From the NCBI GenBank assembly GCA_027484825.1, contig JAIXSE010000021.1:496001-560000 (forward strand): a stretch of DNA of 64,000 nucleotides, written 5' to 3'. The DNA is from Rubrivivax sp. Its GTDB lineage: Bacteria; Pseudomonadota; Gammaproteobacteria; Burkholderiales; Burkholderiaceae_C. Positions 33,732-43,040 of this stretch are shown in pieces. Position 1 is the first letter of the stretch; each line of letters opens with the position of its first letter. The translations under genes and the position numbers were made by a program. The notes below the pieces were generated by a model, which worked only from the letters and a program-made list of their open reading frames with translations, ran no database searches and was not told the DNA's origin.

Positions 33732-35150
33732 ATGAACGAATCCGCGCTGTACCGCCGCGTCCGGCGCTGGCATTTCTATGCCGGACTGGTCTGCCTGCCT
33801 TTTCTCCTGCTGCTGGCGGTCACCGGCGGGCTCTATCTGTTCAAGGATCCCATCGAGAACTGGGTCTATCGCCCCCTGTTGACGGTGGACGTCAAGCCAG
33901 GCACCCCGCTGAGCGCCGAGGCCCTGGTGTCTCGGGCCCTGGTGGCGTTGCCTGGCACGGCGGTGCGATTCGTCTCGCCGCCTGCGCCGGGCCGCAGTGC
34001 GGAAGTGGGCGTCCAGACAGCGTCCGCCGGCGTGGTCGCGGTGTACCTGGATCCGGCCGACGGCCGCGTGCTGGGTCAGGTTGCGGATGCCTCGCGCCTG
34101 ATGACCGTCATCAAGCACCTTCATTCTCTGGCGCTTGTTGGCCAGGTCGCCAATCTCTGGATTGAGGTGGTGGCGGGGTGGGCGATCGTGCTGGTCGTCT
34201 CGGGCCTGTTCCTGTGGTGGCCGCGGGGGCGCTCCGGCGGCGTGCTGAGCATTCGCGGGCGGCCCCGCGAGCGGCTCTGGTGGCGAGACCTCCATGCGGT
34301 CACCGGCTGCGTGGCGGCCGCCGCCATCCTGTTCCTGGCGGTGACGGGCATGCCATGGTCCGCATTCTGGGGTGAGCAGTTTGGCCGACTCACCGAGACT
34401 TGGGGTGTGGGAACTCCGCCCTACGCATGGGGCGGGGCGCCGCCCTCCACCTTGCCGCTGGCGGGACTGCCGGACGTGCCCTGGTCATCGAGCCAGGCAG
34501 CATTGCCACAGTCGGGTGTTCACGATGGCCATGAAGGCCATCAAGGCAATGAGGGGCACCAGTCACCACAAGGACAACACGATCACCAAACGCCCGTAGC
34601 GATTCAGCCTGGCTCTGCAGGCGCCGCTCCGTCCCTCGACCTGGATCAGGCCTTGCGAATCTTCGCGCGCATGGGCCTTGCAGCCGGCACGCCGGTGCGT
34701 TTGCCCAGTGGGCCGCAAGGCGTGTACTCAGCGATGCATTTCCCGGACGACGTGCGAGACCTGCGGGTCGTGCATCTGGACCGATACAGCGGCGCCGTTC
34801 TGGCCGACATCGGACTGAAGGATTACGGGGCTGCGGGACGGATCACCGAATGGGGCATCAGCCTGCACACCGGGCGTCAGTTCGGGCTCTGGAATCAACT
34901 GCTGATGCTGGCGGGATGTCTGTCCATCGTGGTGTTGGCTGTGTCCAGCGTGGTGATGTGGTGGAAGCGCCGGCCCCGCGGACGTCTGGCGGCACCGCCG
35001 CGTCGTGCCGGGGATCGGGCCGCAGTGGGTGCGGTGGCGGTCGCTGCGGTGCTGGGCCTGCTCTATCCCTTGCTCGGCGCCTCCATGCTGGTGGCGCTGC
35101 TGGTCGATACGTTGATGCCGGGCCGCTGGCGGCAGCGCTTCGGTCTCTAG
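33732..35150 (+). CDS. PepSY-associated transmembrane protein (iron-regulated)
   Basis: Inner-membrane protein of 472 residues in the PepSY-TM/PiuB family, found beside siderophore receptors and thought to assist periplasmic iron release or reduction. Helix 1 (about 15-37), PepSY-like domain, helices near 150-170, 195-215, 395-420 and 440-460; conserved HxxHSLALVG near residue 134. An unusual insert around residues 260-285 is His-rich (HDGHEGHQGNEGHQ and HDHQ), which may bind metal. It begins directly after the small ORF and is downstream of DUF2946. Confidence 0.85.
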   Translation: MNESALYRRVRRWHFYAGLVCLPFLLLLAVTGGLYLFKDPIENWVYRPLLTVDVKPGTPLSAEALVSRALVALPGTAVRFVSPPAPGRSAEVGVQTASAGVVAVYLDPADGRVLGQVADASRLMTVIKHLHSLALVGQVANLWIEVVAGWAIVLVVSGLFLWWPRGRSGGVLSIRGRPRERLWWRDLHAVTGCVAAAAILFLAVTGMPWSAFWGEQFGRLTETWGVGTPPYAWGGAPPSTLPLAGLPDVPWSSSQAALPQSGVHDGHEGHQGNEGHQSPQGQHDHQTPVAIQPGSAGAAPSLDLDQALRIFARMGLAAGTPVRLPSGPQGVYSAMHFPDDVRDLRVVHLDRYSGAVLADIGLKDYGAAGRITEWGISLHTGRQFGLWNQLLMLAGCLSIVVLAVSSVVMWWKRRPRGRLAAPPRRAGDRAAVGAVAVAAVLGLLYPLLGASMLVALLVDTLMPGRWRQRFGL

Positions 35151-35228
35151 GCCTCTTCTTCACACGGGATCCTCCATGACACCACCCGTCGACACCTGCC
35201 TCGCGACCCGCCACGGCCGCATGACCGC

Positions 35229-37346
35229 TCAGAAGAGGTAGCGGGCCGTCACCGCCACAGCGCGTCCTTCCGCAGGGGTGACCCAGCGCGCGACGTGGAG
35301 GTGACTCGAGACGTAATAGCCCTTGTCGAACAGGTTGCGCAGAGACAGTTGAAGCTCCAGGGTCTGATCCGTGCCGACTCTGGTGGCCCAGCTCTGCAGC
35401 AGGTCGACCCGCGCATAACCCGGCAGGGTCGTGGTGTTGGCCTCATCCGCAAACCGGCGGCTCTGCGCGGCCATGTTGACGCCGGATTTCCAGCCCTGTC
35501 CCCAATCCCACTGTCCCCACAGGTTCAGGACATGGCGGGCCACGTTGGGCACTTGCTTGCCGCCATAACTGGCGTTGTAGCCGTATTTCGCCTGGGTGTA
35601 GGCATAGCTGGTCTGAACGCTGAGGCGCTCCGAGAGTTTTCCGCCGAGCGTGGCCTCGATGCCGCGGGACGTGGCTTCCCCGGCCAGGCCGAAATCGAAC
35701 AGGTTGCCGGGGGTGCTGAGGTCCGACGAAATCATGTTGCGCTGTTTCAGCCGGTAGGCCGCCAGGTCAGAGGCCAGGGCGCCGCCCAGCCATTGCGACT
35801 TCCACCCGATTTCCTGCTGCGTCGATCGCCGACTGGGCAGTGACTGATTGGTGGAAGACGCGACCTGATTGGGCGAGAGCCCGGTGCTGACATTGGCGTA
35901 GACGGTGTCGCTTGCGCCCAGATGGCGGAGCACCGCCACTTTGGGAGACCAGCGCGACTCCTTCACCGGCAACACGCTGGCAGTGCCATACCGGAAGTTC
36001 TGACGATCCAGACGCGCGCCGGCCACCAGGGACCAGTCCCCGAGCTCGACTTGATCCTGGAGCGACGCGCCCACGGCATACAGGCTCTGGGTGGTGAGCG
36101 ACACCGGAAGTGCATCCGGATTCGACGGTGCCGTCACCCGCCCATACACCGGGTTGTAGACGTTGATGCTGGGGCTGGTGGACGCCGGAACGGAGCGAGT
36201 GGGCTGGAACAGCGACTCTTCGTAGTAATCAAGGCCCAGATAGAGCCGATGCGTCACGCCCGCCAGTGCCTGGTCACGGCTGACCGAGCTGGTCACGGCA
36301 TTGATGCGGCGCGTGGTGCCAGGTTCCCAGGAAGAGACACGCGCCCAGGTACCCGCCGGCTGGTTGGCCAGGGGAGAGCCATTCAGGACGTTCTTGATCG
36401 AGGTGGAATCAGCTTCCAGGTGCGTCCATTGAAGCGAGGCGCGGGTCGACGCGTCCAGTGCCACATCGCCTGCGAGGTCCACGATCCGATTGCGGGTGGT
36501 GGAGTCACCGAAGGGCTCGCTCAGTTGTCGGTCCAGCGGGACGTCGACCGGGCGGCCATTCAGCGAGGGCAGGCCGTAATCGGGCTGGTAGGTCTGATTC
36601 GTGGCCTCCACGCTGGCACGCAGGTGATAGCGGGAGCCGCCGCTTTTGGCGACGCCCACTTTCACGCCGTTGAGCTCGTCGGGAACATGCCGCCATTCGC
36701 TGCTGGTGGACCGTGTGGCAATGATGCGTGCGGCCCATTCGTTTTCGGCGGACAGGACCCGGTTGAGATCGACCGAGACCTCGCGTGCGTTGGACTGCCC
36801 GACCGTCACCAGCACCGAGCCAAAGTTCCTGAGCTGGGGCTGCTTGGTCACGATGTTGACCGTGCCGCCGGGTTCACTTCGCAGCGCGACAGCTGCGCCG
36901 GGGCCACGCAAGACATCCACGCTCTCGACAAATGCTGGCGTGAAGGGATAGTTGGATAGCCGCGCTCCGTCCCGCATGACGCGGTTGGAGCCGGTGCCAC
37001 TGTCGGTCACCGAGCCGCGCAGGACGAAGAACTGCGTGTGAGAGCCATTGAAGCCGGAGTCCGCCTGCGCCCCCGGCACGTTGCGAAACACCTCCTGAAG
37101 CGTGGTGGCCCCCTGTGCGCGAAACAGGTCTGCCGAGACGCTGTTGATCGAGAACGGTGTCTCCAGCGGTGTGGCCTTGATGCCCAGCGCAAGGGCTGTG
37201 GCGGAGGCCGCATCGGCCACGGCGGAAATGCGCACAGGCGGAAGCACCGCCGCGGGCGTCTCCGCGGATTGCGCAACGGCAAGACCTGGAAGGACGACCA
37301 GAGCGATTGTGAGTGAGGGAGAAGTCATGACAGTGGGCCTGGGCAT
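35229..37346 (-). CDS. TonB-dependent siderophore receptor
   Basis: Outer-membrane receptor of 705 residues. The signal peptide is short (LTIALVVLPGLAVAQ); the plug contains NSVSADLFRAQGATTLQEVFRNVPGAQ, VLRGSVTDSGTGSNRVMRDG and DVLRGPGAAVALRSEPGGTVNIVTKQ, typical of the siderophore class (TIGR01783). The barrel ends VTARYLF. Its ATG at 37346 shares a base with the stop of the upstream receptor (TGATG), so the two are probably coupled; an ATG at 37328 is an alternative start. The ligand is unknown. Confidence 0.87.
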   Translation of the reverse strand: MPRPTVMTSPSLTIALVVLPGLAVAQSAETPAAVLPPVRISAVADAASATALALGIKATPLETPFSINSVSADLFRAQGATTLQEVFRNVPGAQADSGFNGSHTQFFVLRGSVTDSGTGSNRVMRDGARLSNYPFTPAFVESVDVLRGPGAAVALRSEPGGTVNIVTKQPQLRNFGSVLVTVGQSNAREVSVDLNRVLSAENEWAARIIATRSTSSEWRHVPDELNGVKVGVAKSGGSRYHLRASVEATNQTYQPDYGLPSLNGRPVDVPLDRQLSEPFGDSTTRNRIVDLAGDVALDASTRASLQWTHLEADSTSIKNVLNGSPLANQPAGTWARVSSWEPGTTRRINAVTSSVSRDQALAGVTHRLYLGLDYYEESLFQPTRSVPASTSPSINVYNPVYGRVTAPSNPDALPVSLTTQSLYAVGASLQDQVELGDWSLVAGARLDRQNFRYGTASVLPVKESRWSPKVAVLRHLGASDTVYANVSTGLSPNQVASSTNQSLPSRRSTQQEIGWKSQWLGGALASDLAAYRLKQRNMISSDLSTPGNLFDFGLAGEATSRGIEATLGGKLSERLSVQTSYAYTQAKYGYNASYGGKQVPNVARHVLNLWGQWDWGQGWKSGVNMAAQSRRFADEANTTTLPGYARVDLLQSWATRVGTDQTLELQLSLRNLFDKGYYVSSHLHVARWVTPAEGRAVAVTARYLF

Positions 37347-39466
37347 CAGAAAACGTAGCTGGCAGAGAGTCGGGCCGAGCGCCCGGCCGCCGGTTGCAGC
37401 ATGTAGTTGAAGGTGCTGGCACTGCCGCCGGTGTAGTAGCTGCGGTCCAGCACGTTGTCGATGTTGAGCTGCAGTCGCCAGGCGTCGTGGCGGTAGAGCA
37501 CGGCGAGGTCGCCTCTGACGTAGCCGCTGAGCTTGTAGGTGTTGGGCAAGGTGGCTTCGCGGGCCCCCACGTAATACAGGCCGGCGCCGATGCCCCAGCC
37601 GGGCAGTGACGTCAGGTCCCAGGTGGACCACAGGTTGGCGTGGTGACGCGGTGCATTCGTCAGCGCATCACCCGCGGGAATGCTGCCGTCGCTTTTCACA
37701 AACGCATCGGTATAGCTGTAGCTGCCGATGACCTTCCAGGTGTTGGTGATGGCGCCGGCAAGATCCAGCTCCAGGCCGCGGCTGTCCTGCCGGCCTGTCA
37801 ACACCTGGCGCGTCGGGTCGGTCGGGTCGGTCGTCAGCATGTTGCTGCGTTCGAGCCGAAAGGCCGTGACGGTCAGCAGCAGCCGGTTGTTGAACAGCTG
37901 CTGCTTTACACCGGCCTCCCACTGCGTCGCCACTTCCGCTTCGAAGGTGTTTTCATTGGCACCGTGTCCGACATTGGGGGCGTGGCTACGGCTCCAGTCG
38001 GCAAAGACGGAGGTCTCGGTGGTCGGCAACCACACCAGTCCCAATCGTGGCGACCAGGCGGATTGACTCTCCCGACTGGTTTCGCTGCCGGCCACCAGGG
38101 CACGGTTGCGGAATCGGTCCGCACGCAGCGCAAAGGACGCCTGCCAATTCGGACTGACGATCACCTGGTCTTGAACGAAGATGCCCAGGTCTCGACCCTG
38201 GCCCTGATGCGAGGCATTGGTCCCAAGGTCCGTGAGCGGCAAACGCACGCTGGGGTCGGTCAGGTCCAGGGTCCATCCAAAGCTCCGGGACCCGCGGCTC
38301 CCCTGTTCAAGATAGCCATAGTCCGCACCCGCGAGGACTTGATGTTGCAAGCCGAACAGATTCACCGTACCGAGCAGTTCAGAGCGTAGCCCGTACTGGG
38401 TGGATTCCTCCAGCGCGCCCGAATACACGGTGACGTCCAGCAGGTCGCCATTGGCTGTTGTGGTGTTGGGGAAGGTCTGGGTGGATTGCTGGCGGTCGTA
38501 GGTGGACTGAACGGCCGTGCGCAGGGTCCATGTGCTGTTGAATCGATGCTCCAGCTGTGCGGTGACGGCGCGGGTGTCATTGCGACCGAAGTCCCCTGCA
38601 ACACCGGGGTACTGGCCGTCGGTCAGGCCGTAATAGCGGTGGGTGTCGAGCTTCTTGTAATCCGCGACATTAGGCACCCCAAAATCAAATCCCTGACGGC
38701 GCAGGTGATTGAACTCCGTCAGCAGCAGGACGGACGTGTCGGCGTCCAGCGACCAGCTCAGCGCCGGGGCGATCGACACACTGTTGAAGCCGGCGTGGTC
38801 GCGTGCGGTGTCGTTGTGCTCTGCGGACGCATTCAGGCGCACCCGCAGGGCAGGGCTGATGGCGCGGTTGACGTCCAGCGCGCCACGGGCCTGATCGTAG
38901 GAACCACCCGTGACGCGAAGTTCGGTGAAGTCATTGCTCAGCGGTTGCTTGGACACGGTGTTGACGTAGCCACCGACAGCGCCGACGCCCCCATACAGCG
39001 CGCCTGAGGGTCCTTTGAAGACTTCGACGCGTTCAATGTTCTGAACATCGCGAAACGCCAGGTAGCCGAAGTTCCGGAATCCGTCGCGCAGTCCGTTGTT
39101 CTCGCTGAAGCCGCGGATGTTGAAGAAGGTGGCGCCGTTTCCGCCGTAGGTGGACTCGGGCAGGGTGCCGCTGACGTTTTCGATCAACTGGTCGGTGCGC
39201 GTCACATTGCGATCCCGCAGTACGGCTTGGGGAACGACCTGGATGGCTGCCGCCTGGGCGCTCAGAGGCGTGGCGGTGCGGCTGACGCTGACGGATGCAT
39301 CGGGCAGATAACTGGCAGCCGTGGCCGTGCCCGTCACCAGGACATCCGGCAGCTTGCTGGCGTCCTGGGCCAGAGCGGGCATCAGAAACGCTGCGGACAG
39401 CGCGGCAGGCAGTACCTTCAGGGCGTGGTTCATTGCGGTGAACGGCAAGGAGGCCGGGAGAGACAT
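37346..39466 (-). CDS. TonB-dependent siderophore receptor
   Basis: Outer-membrane receptor of 706 residues. Signal peptide (LKVLPAALSAAFLMPALAQ), a TonB-box-like LPDVLVTGTATAASY, and a plug with DQLIENVSGTLPESTYGGNG, FNIRGFSENNGLRDGF and RVEVFKGPSGALYGGVGAVGGYVN, characteristic of ferrichrome/siderophore receptors. The barrel ends LSASYVF. AAAGG lies seven bases before the ATG at 39466, which favours it over the downstream Met at 39433. It is upstream of and coupled to the second receptor, and downstream of the DUF2946 copy 2 gene. Confidence 0.87.
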   Translation of the reverse strand: MSLPASLPFTAMNHALKVLPAALSAAFLMPALAQDASKLPDVLVTGTATAASYLPDASVSVSRTATPLSAQAAAIQVVPQAVLRDRNVTRTDQLIENVSGTLPESTYGGNGATFFNIRGFSENNGLRDGFRNFGYLAFRDVQNIERVEVFKGPSGALYGGVGAVGGYVNTVSKQPLSNDFTELRVTGGSYDQARGALDVNRAISPALRVRLNASAEHNDTARDHAGFNSVSIAPALSWSLDADTSVLLLTEFNHLRRQGFDFGVPNVADYKKLDTHRYYGLTDGQYPGVAGDFGRNDTRAVTAQLEHRFNSTWTLRTAVQSTYDRQQSTQTFPNTTTANGDLLDVTVYSGALEESTQYGLRSELLGTVNLFGLQHQVLAGADYGYLEQGSRGSRSFGWTLDLTDPSVRLPLTDLGTNASHQGQGRDLGIFVQDQVIVSPNWQASFALRADRFRNRALVAGSETSRESQSAWSPRLGLVWLPTTETSVFADWSRSHAPNVGHGANENTFEAEVATQWEAGVKQQLFNNRLLLTVTAFRLERSNMLTTDPTDPTRQVLTGRQDSRGLELDLAGAITNTWKVIGSYSYTDAFVKSDGSIPAGDALTNAPRHHANLWSTWDLTSLPGWGIGAGLYYVGAREATLPNTYKLSGYVRGDLAVLYRHDAWRLQLNIDNVLDRSYYTGGSASTFNYMLQPAAGRSARLSASYVF

Positions 39467-39485
39467 GGGAGACCTTTGGAATGGA

Positions 39486-39617
39486 TCAGCGCGGTTCGCT
39501 GGGGTGGGCGTCGGTGTGAGAGACGCACTGGTGAAGCAGCCGACCGCTGGGGGCAGGGCCGGTGAGGGTCAAGGCGGCGCCGATGGCCGCCAGGGGCACC
39601 ACCAGGACGGCCGCCAT
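39486..39617 (-). CDS. Possible small hydrophobic peptide (43 residues)
   Basis: Short frame MAAVLVVPLAAIGAALTLTG followed by a polar tail containing His and Cys residues (HQCVSHTDAH). It lies between DUF2946 copy 2 and the receptor gene on the same strand, 19 bases before the receptor start. It could be a real small membrane protein of this operon or chance. Confidence 0.3.
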   Translation of the reverse strand: MAAVLVVPLAAIGAALTLTGPAPSGRLLHQCVSHTDAHPSEPR

Positions 39618-39714
39618 GGCGCGCAAGGCCACGAACGGCTCACGCCGTAAGACGGGACCGAGGGCCGCTCAGGCCACTCAAGCCGTGTTGGGACCGTGCT
39701 GGACGGTCAGGCGG

Positions 39715-40098
39715 TCAGGCGTTCAGGGGTGGAGCGCGTGCCTGAACCGTGGCCCAGGCGAACAGCGTGCGCGCAGCGCTGAAGAACAGCGGCGGCAATA
39801 GGGGCGCGAGGAGAGGCGCCCGCAGGCCGGCGTCCGGCGCTGGTGGCAGCCCCAGGTCGGCCGCGTGGGAGGCGCAGTAACTGCAGCCTTTCATGCCCAT
39901 GACTTTGGAGGAGTCCGGGTGCTGGGCATCCGTGTCCACCTGCACCAGCTTGGCGCCGGTGACGCTGCAGACCTCGACCCAAGCGCCTGTCACGTCCGGC
40001 ACAAAGGCCCACGACAGGCTCGGCGCGAGCGCCGCCCACAGGATGGCCAGGGTGGCGATCCATGCGGTGAATGCGTTCTTGCGCCGGGTATGCAGCAT
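39715..40098 (-). CDS. DUF2946 protein (copy 2)
   Basis: 127-residue exported protein related to the copy at 33126. It has the same plan: hydrophobic N-terminal helix, WVEVCSVTGAKLVQVD, SYCASHAADLGLPPAP and C-terminal RTLFAWATVQARAPPLNA. It is likely the first gene of the operon with the two receptors. A metal-related role is inferred from the conserved Cys pair and context. Divergent from the riboswitch-controlled receptor. Confidence 0.75.
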   Translation of the reverse strand: MLHTRRKNAFTAWIATLAILWAALAPSLSWAFVPDVTGAWVEVCSVTGAKLVQVDTDAQHPDSSKVMGMKGCSYCASHAADLGLPPAPDAGLRAPLLAPLLPPLFFSAARTLFAWATVQARAPPLNA

Positions 40099-40305
40099 GG
40101 GAAAAAGTATAGAGGGCTGGCGCAGTCGCTGCGCAATGACGGCTCATTGGCAGGGCGATCCCATCAAAGACGTCGGCGCTCGTTGTGTCGAGGTCACAAC
40201 CAGAGACATTTGTCTTGCGGGAACCCTGATGAACGACATGACGCCCGTTAGACTCGCGCGCCATCGGCAGCCTCGTCTTGAGGGCTTGCCGATCTCATTC
40301 AGTCG

Positions 40306-40530
40306 AAGGTGCCCGGCCGTTCATCAGCCGGGTTAAACGGGAAACAGGTGCGCGCCAGGACATCCAGGCGCAATGCCTGTGCTGCCCCCGCAACGGTCGG
40401 CGGTTGAAAGCGTCTGAGGTCGGATTCACATTCGACAGCCACTGGGCCGATGGCCTGGGAAGGTCAGAACGCCAGGTCAGTGCATGCGTGAATGCACGGG
40501 TCAAGCCGCGAGCCCGGATACCGGCCTGCG
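40306..40530 (+). promoter_or_regulatory. Cobalamin riboswitch
   Basis: All hallmark blocks of the AdoCbl-class aptamer are present in order: AAGGTGCCCGG (40306), GGGTTAAACGGGAAACAGGTG, the B12 box AATGCCTGTGCTGCCCCCGC followed by AACGGTC, GCCACTGGGCC, GGGAAGGTCAG, and the closing GAGCCCGGATACCGGCCTG. It ends about 130 bases before the receptor start. The outer stem and limits are approximate. Confidence 0.93.
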
Positions 40531-40626
40531 ACTGCTCCGGATGCTGCGGGGTGCGGCGCGCCGGCCAGGCTGGACGGTTTGCCGTGCGGCCTCGCTCGTG
40601 CTCATTCCTCAGCGCCATTTCTCAAA

Positions 40627-40646
40627 CACCTGCGGGGACGCAGGTG
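40627..40646 (+). promoter_or_regulatory. Hairpin before the receptor start, riboswitch expression platform candidate
   Basis: CACCTGC-N6-GCAGGTG, a perfect 7-base stem ending 14 bases before the ATG. There is no T-run, so it could sequester the ribosome-binding region rather than terminate transcription. Confidence 0.5.
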
Positions 40647-40660
40647 AATGGACTGTTGAC

Positions 40661-42838
40661 ATGAACACATTGACTGTTGCCGCCAGCGAAGCTCGCCCGT
40701 CGCGACATCCACTACGACTGCGATACCTCCGAAACGCGGGAAGCCATCAATGGCCGCGCCTGCATCGGATGGCCTTGGCGGGCCTGCTTCTGATTCATTC
40801 GGCTTCGTGGGCGGCATCGCCCGAAGCGGCATCGGCCGTTGGCGATCCGGCGGACTCGCCCGACCAGAAGCGCCTGGAGACCGTGCAGATCCAGGGGCGC
40901 CATTACGACAATGGCGTGGGCAGTTCCGACGCGGCCTCGCAAGGCAGCATTCGCGCCGAATTGCTCAAGAGCCGTCCGGCCCTGCGTCCGGGAGAAGTGC
41001 TGGAATTCGTGCCCGGCCTGATGGTGACCCAGCACAGCGGAGACGGCAAAGCCAATCAATATTTCCTGCGAGGCTTCAATCTGGACCACGGCACCGACTT
41101 CGCCACGTCGGTCAATGGCATGCCGGTGAACATGCCCAGCCATGCGCATGGGCAGGGCTACTCCGATCTCAACTTCCTGATTCCGGAACTCGTTGACCAT
41201 ATCGATTACCGGAAAGGGCCGTACTTCGCACCGAATGGCGACTTTGCCGCCGCAGGCTCCGCGGACATTGCCTACCAGCGCCGCCTGGATGCGCCGTTTG
41301 TTTCCGTGACCTTGGGGGAGGGCGCCTACCGCCGTGGGCTAGTGGCCGGCAGCACCGAACTGGGGCCGGGCCTTCAATGGATGGGGGCCGCCGAATTGAT
41401 GGGCAATGACGGCCCCTGGGCACTGCCAGAGGGGTTGCATCGTCGCAATCTGGTGACGAGTCTGTCCGGCAACAGTGGCACGGACCGTTGGACGGTCAGC
41501 CTGATGGACTATCACGCACACTGGCAGTCCACCGACCAGGTGCCGGAGCGGCTGATCAAGGCCGGCACTTTTGACGGTCGTCCCTTCGGTCGATTTGATG
41601 CGGTGGACCCCAGCGACGGCGGCAACACCCGTCGCACCAGTCTGTCCGCTTCCTGGTCTCGGGACGAGGAGGGCCGGCAGTCCAGACTCGCAGCCTATGC
41701 GATCGACTACCAGCTCGCGCTGTTCTCCAATTTCACGTATGCGATGGAGCGTCCGGATGAGGGCGATCAAAGCGCGCAGCAAGATCACCGAAAGGTGTTT
41801 GGGTTGAGCGGCAGCCAGGCGGTGGAACACGCACTGGGGAACTGGCCGGCGCGTACGGAAGTGGGTTTCACGGTGCGACAGGATCGCGCGCGGTTGGGGC
41901 TGTTCCAGACGGCAGAGCGGGCCATCACGGCGGTCGCCCGGGAAGACTGCATCCGGGAAACGATGCTGGGCGTGTATGGTCAGACCAGCATCGAATGGGC
42001 GCCCTGGGTGCGCACGGTGCTGGGCGTTCGGGCGGATCAAGGCCAGTTCCGGGTGACCCACCTGAGCGGGGAGGGCAACTCGGGCAGCGAGCGGCAGACG
42101 CTGGCGTCGCCCAAGCTCTCGGTCGTGCTGGGTCCTTGGGCGCGCACCGAGCTGTTCCTCAATGCTGGCCGAGGGTTTCACAGCAATGACGCACGCGGGG
42201 TCACGTCCGCCTCCGACCCGGCACCGGGCTTGGTGAAAGCCAAGGGCTACGAGGCCGGGCTCCGCACGGAATGGGTGCCCGGGTTGCAGAGCTCAATCGC
42301 GCTGTGGAAGCTGGACTTCGATTCGGAGCTGGTCTATGTGGGCGATGCGGGAGCGACGGAGGCGAATCGCCCCAGTCGTCGGCGCGGCATTGAATGGAAC
42401 AACCGCTATGTGCCCCTGCCGTGGCTGCTGATTGACGCTGACTTTGCCTGGACGCATGCGCGTTTCGCGGACAACGATCCGGTCGGCAACCGGATTCCCA
42501 ATGCGGTGGACAAGGTGGCGACGATGGGGGTGTCGGTCAAGGACCTCGGGCCCTGGTCGGCCAGCGTGAATTGGCGCTATCTGGGAAGCGGCGCGCTGGT
42601 GGAAGACAACAGCGTGCGATCTCATTCTGCCTTCACCACCAATCTGCGGATCAGCCGGCGATTTGGCGACAAGACGGAATTGACCCTGGACGTCTTCAAT
42701 CTGGCGGACCGCAAGGTCAACGACGTTGAATACTTCTATGAGTCGCAGTTGCCCGGCGAGACGGCCCCGGTGGCGGATCGGCATGTGCATCCGGCAGAGC
42801 CTCGGACGCTGAGGCTGACCTTGCGACGGAGTTTTTGA
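40661..42838 (+). CDS. TonB-dependent receptor under cobalamin riboswitch
   Basis: Outer-membrane receptor of 725 residues, probably for cobalamin or a corrinoid because a cobalamin riboswitch precedes it. Signal peptide (LAGLLLIHSASWAA), a plug with RPGEVLEFVPGLMVTQHSGDGKANQYFLRGFNLDHGTDFA and MPVNMPSHAHGQGYSDLNFLIPELVD, and a barrel ending LTLRRSF. It is not obviously BtuB by sequence and belongs to a second receptor family often found with B12 switches. It follows a hairpin in the leader; no Shine-Dalgarno is strong. No other cobalamin gene is in the window. Confidence 0.85.
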   Translation: MNTLTVAASEARPSRHPLRLRYLRNAGSHQWPRLHRMALAGLLLIHSASWAASPEAASAVGDPADSPDQKRLETVQIQGRHYDNGVGSSDAASQGSIRAELLKSRPALRPGEVLEFVPGLMVTQHSGDGKANQYFLRGFNLDHGTDFATSVNGMPVNMPSHAHGQGYSDLNFLIPELVDHIDYRKGPYFAPNGDFAAAGSADIAYQRRLDAPFVSVTLGEGAYRRGLVAGSTELGPGLQWMGAAELMGNDGPWALPEGLHRRNLVTSLSGNSGTDRWTVSLMDYHAHWQSTDQVPERLIKAGTFDGRPFGRFDAVDPSDGGNTRRTSLSASWSRDEEGRQSRLAAYAIDYQLALFSNFTYAMERPDEGDQSAQQDHRKVFGLSGSQAVEHALGNWPARTEVGFTVRQDRARLGLFQTAERAITAVAREDCIRETMLGVYGQTSIEWAPWVRTVLGVRADQGQFRVTHLSGEGNSGSERQTLASPKLSVVLGPWARTELFLNAGRGFHSNDARGVTSASDPAPGLVKAKGYEAGLRTEWVPGLQSSIALWKLDFDSELVYVGDAGATEANRPSRRRGIEWNNRYVPLPWLLIDADFAWTHARFADNDPVGNRIPNAVDKVATMGVSVKDLGPWSASVNWRYLGSGALVEDNSVRSHSAFTTNLRISRRFGDKTELTLDVFNLADRKVNDVEYFYESQLPGETAPVADRHVHPAEPRTLRLTLRRSF

Positions 42839-43040
42839 CGGCGGGTGCGGGCGTGTAACTGGTCCAATTGGCCTCGGGGACGCCCGGGGTCTCCGAAAAG
42901 TCGTGCAGATAGGCCACGATTGGGAGGTTCATAGACCTTGTCAACCCGGTGTGATGCGAGGAAGCGTCCCCGAAACAGAGTCGACGGAAGGTGACTTTGG
43001 TCAGGTCGGGGCGGCGGCCCTGCAGGACTATCCTGACCGC

